Below, piece after piece: positions 56,906 to 64,000 of a stretch of DNA of 64,000 bases; position 1 is the stretch's first letter, and every line of letters begins with the position of its first letter. Below the pieces are notes generated by a model that was not told where the DNA came from, did no database searches, and worked only from the letters and a program-made list of their open reading frames with translations. The stretch is taken from assembly GCA_029204225.1 (NCBI GenBank), contig CM055097.1:39361106-39425105 (forward strand), written 5' to 3'. The position numbers and the translations under genes are program-made. The stretch is from Diphasiastrum complanatum (taxonomy: Eukaryota > Streptophyta > Lycopodiopsida > Lycopodiales > Lycopodiaceae).

Positions 56906-57737
56906 AGCGTGATCAAAGATATACTCATTTTTACTTTTGTTGTTTTTCACTACTTGTTGATTCGTTTTTTGAAAGAGACAAAAAAAAATGAAAAATGAAA
57001 AGAGATAAGAAAAAGAATGATGAGCAAAAGTCAAGAAAGTCATCAAATTAAAAAAAATGAAGGAAGATATTTTCAGGAATTAAATTTTGATGGGAAATGA
57101 CTTAAAAAATCACCTTTTGGTCAGATCTTGAAAAAACAGCCATATAGACCTTCACCGAGTTGCCATATCATACATCCAATTCAGATTTACCTATATTGAG
57201 TTGGAAAAAGGTTGGTTTGCATAGTAAGGACCTGTTTTGAAGCTAGGTGAGAGTTCAAAGATATTCCACTTTAGGAACCTTCATCGAGCATGCTACACTC
57301 ATTATGAACCTTCGCCGACCTGACAAATGGATTCAAAATTAGATTGGATATAGGTCTGGATCTTAAATTTTTTTATTAAATACAACACCTAGGCGAAGGG
57401 TGCACTTAGGCGAGAGCTGAACCCTCGCCAGAGACCTCCAGAACCTTCACCGAGCTACACCATTGGCCAAGAACCTTCGTTGAGAATTCTGGAAGCTATT
57501 TTTACAATACTGCACATGCTTGCAAATTTTTATCCATAACTAATCAGCCAAACTGGTACTTTGTCTAATAGACCCTCAGAATTAGCCTATAAAAGGGCTG
57601 ATTTCAATTTCATTTCTCACTTTGTGCTAGCGAAACTCTTGTGAAATTTTTCTGTGATCAAACTTTTCTAAAATATTTTCAAAGCCTTATGATATACTTT
57701 CAAGCTTTCTATTTTTAGTTTTTAACTCTTTGAAATC
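56906..57737 (+). mobile_element. LTR-like region with TATA box and repeated GAACCTTCRCCGAG words
   Basis: Six or so words of the type GAACCTTCACCGAG occur near 57149, 57277, 57303, 57419, 57440 and 57472. They lie upstream of a TATA box (TATAAAAG, 57588-57595) in the context AGCCTATAAAAGGGCTGA, closely like CTATATAAGGGCTGA at 37202. This is the second example of the promoter-like block that follows the integrase tail of this family. Confidence 0.5.
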
Positions 57738-59008
57738 ATGTCTTCCAGTAATACTAGTGTCTCGCCCTATTCAATTGTTCTACGTGATGTTCTGACCTCA
57801 ACGGACATCATGTCGCTTCCTAGCACAAGCAAGGCGGTAGAATATGGATGAACCCTGCCGAGCCTTTGCTCATGACAATGGAGATCCATGAGCGTGCCTT
57901 CTCATACAAAATATATATGGAGTTTATAAGCATGAGGTTTAGTACCTAGAATGAAGCCAAGGCTAAATTTTACATCACCTTTCAGGGAGTCATGCACAAG
58001 GTGCGGGTCACTGAGGCCACCCTTGCTACTATAGGTATCATTTTTGGGTCTCGACCAACCCCATCTCATAAACAAGCCAAATCTATAATTAAGCCATTTG
58101 TTGATTCTACCATCAATCAGTACCACACGAATGATGGTTACCTGTTAGAAGCCATCAGAGATCTCACCCTCTATGCTACCGCACAACTTTTGAACAACTT
58201 CATGATGGTTGGGGACCTCAAGGAAAGGATCTCTTCCCATATCCTCCATCACTTGGTCAAATCTAACTACGAGTTAGATAAGGGACCGTCCAACCTTATA
58301 ATTGGTTCAAGATGATCTTCGGGGAGCTGAAGAGAGTGATCAAGAGTAATACCAAACAACAGTTTGTTGCAGGCTCTCTTATATCCTCATTGGTCATAGT
58401 CAATAAAGTCCACAGATATCATGCTGATTCTGTGCTAGCCACCTATGAAGTATCACCAGCAGAATCATCCTACCAAGTATCCTCATCTCAGAGTTGTAAA
58501 ACTACGCAACGAGATTGCTGCATCCACCTCGCCTCCCGTGTCTCGACGTCGAACTCATCTACCACCGTCAGCTGCACCCATACCCTCTGCTACTACTCGT
58601 TTGCACTACTCGAATCCCCAGCCACTTCAACCACCCTCGCCTCTCATTCCTCACAAGGGCCATCTGTGACAATTGGATCTACCATTCCAATCACAGTTAC
58701 CCAAGCCGCCTCACCCCCACAATCTACCAACTATGTCACCAAATACCCAACAATTTATGGATTTGATCGATAATTTTGATCTCTTACAGGTAAATGAACA
58801 TTTTATGATGCCTTTGAGCCTAGGACCCTTTGGACCAAGATCCCCCGAAATGGGATTCGATCAATTCCATAAAATATTTGATACTTTTGATTCAATACCA
58901 GCATTCCAGCAAGGCCAACAAGCAGATCAAACAATTCAGACACCAGAAATCATTAGAGTAGCTCCTATGGTTGTATCTCCGTCGAGCACAGGTTCCATAA
59001 GGTTTTGA
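57738..59008 (+). pseudogene. Gag-like or accessory frame downstream of the promoter-like block
   Basis: It starts MSSSNTSVSPYS, stops after SKAVEYG, then continues in another frame with KIYMEFISMRFSTWNEAKAK, FYITFQGVMHKV, HKQAKSIIKPFVD, RDLTLYATAQLLNNFMMVGD and a Pro/Gln-rich tail to about 59008. It is homologous to 37459-37871. The layout (about 110-residue alpha-rich core, then a long Pro-rich tail) could be a capsid-like gag lacking knuckles, or an additional frame between pol and the 3' LTR. I recognise no named domain. Confidence 0.55.
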
Positions 59009-59153
59009 AGGAGAAGATATCTTTGAAGAAGAATATCCATAGGCAAATCTTCAAGGCCAATCTCGACAACTTGTTGGATTGGGTCATGCATTAGAGGAAT
59101 TTTGAATCCAAAAAAGACCCTTTAAGGAATGCCATGTAGATTGACAAAGTTTA

Positions 59154-59753
59154 TTAATGTAAATTACCAAAATAATTCATTTTCTGCCCAAATTTTTTTT
59201 CATTTCTGCCCGCACTATTTTCGATGCTTAACCATTCTATGTACATTATCGTTTGTAGTTCATTGAAAATAGTATAACTTTTTAACTGTAGCTCCGATTG
59301 AGACGAAAATCCGACACTGTCGCATTTCGGGAAAATGCAAAAAGTTGTGACTGTTGAAAATAGCTGAATTATTGATCTATGCTGAAGTGTCGCATTTCGA
59401 AAAAAGCGTCGCTGTAGAGTTGTTCTAAATGCTAATTTGTGAAAGTTCTTGAAGATGGCCAAGTCTTCAATGATCTTCAAATTATTGAACTTAACATTTG
59501 AACTTGAAATATGATAGGATTGGTTACTCTTTGTTGAAGATCAACCGAAAGTCCTTGTAGACGTTCTTCAAAAAATTTGGTTGTCTAAGTTATGATTCCT
59601 ACATGTATCAGATGAGCAGACGTAGAACCAAAGTTGGTTTCACCTGACCCTAGATTAATGATAAATAAACATGCAAGAAGAATCTTGAAATAGAAATTAG
59701 TCATTCACCCAGGAGACAACTATGGACTTAATTTCCAACAATCCCCCTTAAGG
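59154..59753 (-). mobile_element. 3' LTR (partial) and polypurine tract of the minus-strand copia element
   Basis: Read on the minus strand, CTTAAGGGGGAT (59753-59741) is a polypurine tract directly followed by TGTTGGAAATTAAG, a typical copia LTR start. The LTR sequence runs to about 59154, shares a ~200-bp block with 53828-54030 and carries CGCATTTC words. The 108-codon minus-strand frame inside it is not a gene. The left end merges into unrelated gypsy-type sequence, so the LTR is truncated. Confidence 0.7.
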
Positions 59754-59989
59754 TCATGGTTGGTGCCTTGGTATCTTCGTCATGTTCAACATGTCGAAGA
59801 ACTTCTGATGCTTGATCCTGGAAAGTGATTTGGTGAAGATGTCTGCGAACATTTTGTGTTGTGGAGCAGTATTGAAGGATCACTTGCCTTAAGAAAACTT
59901 TCTCCCGAATGAAATGATACTGGATTTCTATGTTTTTGGATTTGCCATGAAATTTGGGATTCAGTGACAATGAAATACAGGTCAAGTTG

Positions 59990-61261
59990 TCACACAAAAA
60001 GGTAATAGCATTGAACTGAGTGTGTAGCATTGAACTGAGTGTGATGTAAGTCGTGAAGTAATAACCTAGTCCATACAACTTCTTTTGAAGCTTGACATGG
60101 TGCGATATACTTCGCTTCTATCAAGGAAAGCGTGACTAATTTCTGCTTTCTTGAGGTCCACAAAATCGGTCCCCTTGCCAGATAGAAATAGAACCCGGAG
60201 GTAGATTTTCTAGTAGAGACTGTTCCTCCCAAATCTGAGTTGGAGTAGCCTCGCAGGAGTGGGTCGATAGCATTTCCATCATAGCATAAAATGTGATCTA
60301 AACTTCTCTAAATATATCTCATCACTCTCTTTAATGCTTTCCAATGAGAGATCCTAGGATTAGACATGAATTGACTTAACGTGCTAACAGTGTATTCTAA
60401 ATCTAGTCTAGTACACAACATTGCATACATCAAAGATCCTATGAGTGAATGATAAATGTACTTCGCTATGTCGAGTACTTCACTATCAGATCAGCACAAG
60501 TAGGTTTAGTCAATACTATACTTGGATCCATTGGAATATCAATTGGTTTGCAATCAAACATATGAAATTTTTCTAAAATGCCTTTTAGATATGCCTGCTA
60601 GCTAAGATAGATCTTCTTCTGAAGTCTATTTCTAGTAATGTAAATTCCTAGCAAAGAATGGACAGCTCCTAAATCAGTCATGTCAAATTCCTTTGACAGA
60701 TTACTCTTAGTAGTGTGCAGAAGAGAAGTGTTGTTAGACAAGATAAACGCATCATCTACGTAAAGAGTTACGTGAACTGAATTGGTGCCTATATGCTTCG
60801 AATAAACATTACAGTCAGCTGAATTGTTTGCAAATCTCAATTGAATGAGATAAGAGTTGATTCTATCGAACCATGCTCTTGCGGCCTGTTTCATACCATA
60901 GATTGCTTTATGCAGCTTGCACACTTTGTGCTGTTAGCCTTTGACTTCGAATCCTTCCGGTTGGAAGGTATAGAGCTCCTCTTCAATGTTGCCATTGAGA
61001 AATGTTATCTTGACATCCATTTGGTGCATTTCGAGGTCTTTTGCGGCTGCTAATGCAATCAGAGTCCTGATTGACTACATCTTGATGACAAGACTAAAAA
61101 TTTCCACTTGTTGTCGATAACTCTCTTGTGAGCGAGGAAGTCGACCAGTGTCCAGGTCTCGTTCATCAAAAGTGAGTTGTACTCGCTTTCCATAGCTTCT
61201 TGCCACTTCATAACATCCTTGGAGTTAATTGCTTCGACTAGGGTCTGTGGTTCTTCTGATG
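59990..61261 (-). pseudogene. Ty1/copia reverse transcriptase and RNase H
   Basis: From 61261 downward the minus strand reads EEPQTLVEAINSKDVMKWQE and WTLVDF.AHKRVIDNKWKF (RVT_2 start), then CKLHKAIYGMKQAARAWFDR and VTLYVDDAFIL (YVDD, catalytic), FDMTDLGAVHSLLGI, and finally VSTRKSTSGFYFYL, WTSRKQKLVTLSLIEAKYIA (RNase H). Frame breaks near 61080 and 60580-60230 make it inactive. The 60598-60924 frame is the longest open part. The domains lie in normal order before the 3' LTR. Confidence 0.9.
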
Positions 61262-61918
61262 AAAGTTCAATGGATCTAACTTCTACATCTGGAAGTTAAA
61301 ACCCTGGATGATGCTGATAGATAGAGATCTTTGGGATGTAGTAGGGTGCTGACCTGAAACCAAAAGATGGTGATCAAGCAAAGGCATGGAAGATCAAAGA
61401 TCAAAAGGCCTTAGCATGTATCACACTCAATCTGGCCGACTCCCAAATATCCCATGTTACCACATGCAAAACCTCTAAGGATGCATTAGATTTGTTATCA
61501 AATCTCTATGAGACTCATGATGTAACCACTAGATTATATCTTAGAATAAAGTTCTTTACTCTTAGCATGTCTGATTCTACTGCCATCCCTTCTCACATCA
61601 ACAACTTCAAATCTTTATTAAATCAGTAGAATGTGCTATTCAAGATGATGTCGTTATGACATTGCTTTCTTCTCTTCCAAAGTCGTATGAACACTTTGTG
61701 GTGATGATCTCCACACAACCTGGCCTCACTCTTCAAAAGGTGATCGGTCATCTTCTTCAAGAAGAAATGGGGAGAAAGACCAGTGGCCTATCCAATGACA
61801 AATCAATGGCCTTGTACACCAAGAAGAAAGACTATTCCAAGGGCAAGAATCAAGTGCAATAGCAACAACAGAAGCGTCATGCTCAAGCTGAGAATAGTGG
61901 ATCGCACAAGAAGTTTTA
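61262..61918 (+). mobile_element. Inverted copy of the element's own gag, inserted in place of integrase
   Basis: This plus-strand block matches the reverse complement of 62839-63513 at high identity: RDLWDVV, DGDQAKAWKIKDQKALACIT, LADSQISHVTTCKTSKDALD, then the QPGLTLQKVIGHLLQEEMGR region and YTKKKDYSKGKNQVQ. It starts directly at the reverse-transcriptase side (61262) and ends at the integrase start (61919), so it sits exactly between the two. Stops and a small deletion near 61625 show it is dead. Confidence 0.85.
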
Positions 61919-62611
61919 GTCACGGTCTTGAATCTCTTGAAGCATTCAAAGGCTTCAAAGTTTGTGCATAATGAACATGGCTGTAGACCATCTAGAGTAG
62001 ATCTATGAAAGTGATAAAATAGATTGCATCTCCTAATGACGGAGTTGGCATTGGACCACAGAGATCACTATGTACAAAATCTAATACATGCTTTGTTTTG
62101 ATGGAGTGTGATTTTGGATTCTAGAGTACTTCACATAGATGCATGATGTACAGAAGAAAGATTTCCTATCTAATGAAGACGGGAAATTCAAACCATCAGC
62201 TAAATTATTACAATGCATATAAGAAAGTGATCTTGTATTCACGTGAACAAATCGATTATGCCACAGAACAGAACTGTCATTTACATTTTCATTAGAGATA
62301 CTAGCTAATGCAACTGAATTAGAGAGTGCGTAAAGATTTTTGACTCTAGTGCATGTAGTCAAAGCAGTATCTTCCTCGAGTATTGTACACTGCTCAGATG
62401 AGAAAGTAACAGTGTAGCCCTCAACAGTTATCTTGGAGATTGATAACAGGTTCTTTGACAACTGAGGAACATGAAGGACATTAGGAACACAAATGGACAG
62501 ATCGTTGTTGAAGTTGATCTTCACTGCTCCTTTTCCTTCCACGCGTATGGTGCTAGAATCTCCGAGGTAGATAAATTGGTCTCTGCTGTAAGCTGTGTAC
62601 TCCGTAACCAT
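61919..62611 (-). pseudogene. Ty1/copia gag-pre-integrase region and start of integrase
   Basis: The minus-strand frame 62611-62081 reads FIYLGDSSTIRVEGKGAVKI, VPNVLHVPQLSKNLLSISKI, then LWHNRFVHVNTRSL and FCTSC: the end of the copia protease-like region and the H-H-C-C gag-pre-integrase domain. Below 62081 the next frame continues LDFVHSDLCGPMPTPSLGDA and IYFITFID, the start of the integrase core, and breaks off at 61919 where the inverted gag begins. Confidence 0.88.
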
Positions 62612-62639
62612 TCCTTGCGAGAGGTCATGTGTTGGGTAG

Positions 62640-63475
62640 CGCCGCTGTCTAGGTACTAGTTATCACAGTCTTCGCTGTTGCTGTAAGCCATTAACAAGTG
62701 TGTATCTGAATCCTTGAATTCCACCATGTTGGAAGAGTCTGGCTGTTGTTGCTGTTGTTGCTTCTTTGTCTCGTTGTAGATCCTGATGCGACACTCCTTG
62801 ATGTCATGATTAGCTCTTTTGCAATATCTATAGAAGAGCTTCTTGCGCGATCCACCATGCTCACCATGGATGTGAAGCTTCTGTTGTTGCTGCTGCACTT
62901 GATTCTTGCCCTTGGAATAGTCTTTCTTCTTGGTGTATAGAGCCATGGATTTGTCTTTGATGGATAGGCTGCTGGTCTTTCTCCGCATTTGTTTTTGAAG
63001 AAGATGACCGATCACCTTTTAAAGAGTGAGGTCAGGTTGTGTGGAGATCATCACCACAAAGTGCTCGTAGGACTTTGGAAGAGAAGAAAGCAACCTCATA
63101 ACGACATCATCATCTTGAATAGATCATCCTACAACTGATAACTGATCTAATAGGGACTTGAAGCTATTGATGTGAGAAGTGATGGTAGTAGAATCAGACA
63201 TGCTAAGAGTAAAGAACTTCCTTCTAAGATGTAATCTCGTGGTCACATCGTGAGTCTCATAAAGACTTGATAACAAGTCCAGTGCTTCCTTAGAGGTTTT
63301 GCATGTGGTAACGTAAGATATTTGGGAGTCGGCCAGATTGAGTGTGATACATGCTAGGGCCTTCTGATCTTTGATCCTCCAGGCCTTTGCTTGATCACCA
63401 TCTTCTGGTTTCAGGTCTGCACCTTCTACTACATCCCAAAGATCTCTATCTATCAACATCATTCTAAGTTTTAAC
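62640..63475 (-). pseudogene. Ty1/copia gag
   Basis: The first frame (63462-63124) reads RDLWDVVEGADLKPEDGDQA, KDQKALACITLNLADSQISY and FFTLSMSDSTTITSHINSFK, the UBN2/gag core of copia elements. The second (63015-62656) has IGHLLQKQMRRKTSS, a Lys/Gln-rich linker and FYRYCKRANHDIKECR, where the zinc knuckle CX2CX4HX4C has lost its first Cys (Tyr). A frame break near 63120 interrupts the region, so it is inactive. Confidence 0.85.
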
Positions 63476-63616
63476 TTTCAAATGTAGAAGTTAGAACCAT
63501 TCAACTTGTCAATGAATCTAGCTTCACCGAGTGATGAAGATGAAGAGCTACCTATATGAGACATGATAACAATATACAAATAAAACAAACTTAATCTCTT
63601 GGTTTATTTGAGCTAT

Positions 63617-64000
63617 GCTCTGATACCAATCTGATGGGACAAGGGGGATAGAAGAACGTGAATGGAGAAGAGAGCAAAAATATTGCGGAACAACTCTCCC
63701 ATTCTAATCAGCTGCTAAATGCAAAAATATTCTAATAGACAACTTATGCTAAATGTAATCACAACATTAAGTGTTCTAATTGTCCAGCAAGATCTTAAAA
63801 AGTAATTCATACTTTGAAACAAGAGTACAGTCCACCGAAGAAATTAGAGATGATTTGTATGTGGTACTACTGAAATTAGATTCAACGTGAAGTATAGTTC
63901 TGAAATAAATGGAAGAGCAATATGATAACGCGAGTTTCTTAGGTGTCAAAAATAGCCATCATCTGATCAGAAACTGAGGAGTTGTAGAGTCTGTGTTTTG
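63617..64000 (-). mobile_element. 5' LTR (partial) and primer-binding site of the copia element
   Basis: On the minus strand TGGTATCAGAGC (63628-63617) is an exact initiator-Met primer-binding site. Three bases before it the LTR ends in CCCATCA (63632). The LTR runs off the right edge of the window. The same LTR sequence occurs in the opposite orientation at 31.6-31.97 kb. Confidence 0.85.

Overview
The window is nuclear DNA of a land plant, most likely a seed-free vascular plant such as a fern or lycophyte. The evidence is a twelve-exon RuvB-like 1 gene with long, transposon-loaded introns, a single-exon plant-type GT61 glycosyltransferase, a cytosolic-type tRNA-Glu, many long (GA)n/(CT)n tracts, and dense Ty1/copia, Ty3/gypsy and Penelope-like retroelement remains. 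The lineage guess is an inference; no single feature proves it.

Left part (1-12.3 kb): the 3' part of a copia-type LTR with its primer-binding site, a fold-back repeat rich in CACACGTGTG-like palindromes, several small hairpins and tandem duplications, then the intact GT61-like gene (5061-6686, +) behind a CT-rich leader. Fragments of copia reverse transcriptase and gypsy integrase follow.

Centre (12.3-29.4 kb): one complete gene on the minus strand, a RUVBL1/Pontin (plant RIN1) orthologue. I assembled it by hand from twelve exons with GT-AG borders; they join in frame to 456 codons plus stop. Intron 2 holds a gypsy reverse transcriptase/RNase H relic that was itself hit by a hAT-like MITE with an 8-bp target duplication. 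A tRNA-Glu(CTC) gene lies divergently 176 bp upstream of the start codon.

Right part (30.9-64 kb): a retroelement graveyard. Its centre is a head-to-tail array of three units of a Penelope-like retroelement (37.9-52.5 kb). Each unit starts directly after a (CT)n tract of 144-172 bp. The two long units encode a reverse transcriptase with GIPMG and YIDD motifs, preceded by a CxC linker and a candidate degenerate GIY-YIG region, the order of the N-terminal-endonuclease (Naiad/Chlamys) type. The leaders carry repeated short hairpins with GNRA-type loops, and the 3' ends carry a conserved hairpin just before the next (CT)n tract. Diverged minus-strand relatives lie at 32.1-34.6 kb. The array interrupts a Ty3/gypsy-related open reading frame, and its right end is fused to a different gypsy integrase/chromodomain fragment. 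Beyond it lie a deleted gypsy element and a copia element on the minus strand whose integrase core is replaced by an inverted copy of its own gag.

Only the GT61-like gene, the RUVBL1 gene and the tRNA look functional. No retroelement reading frame in the window is intact. Most other open frames are shadows, or dinucleotide repeats translated as Ser-Leu or Arg-Glu.
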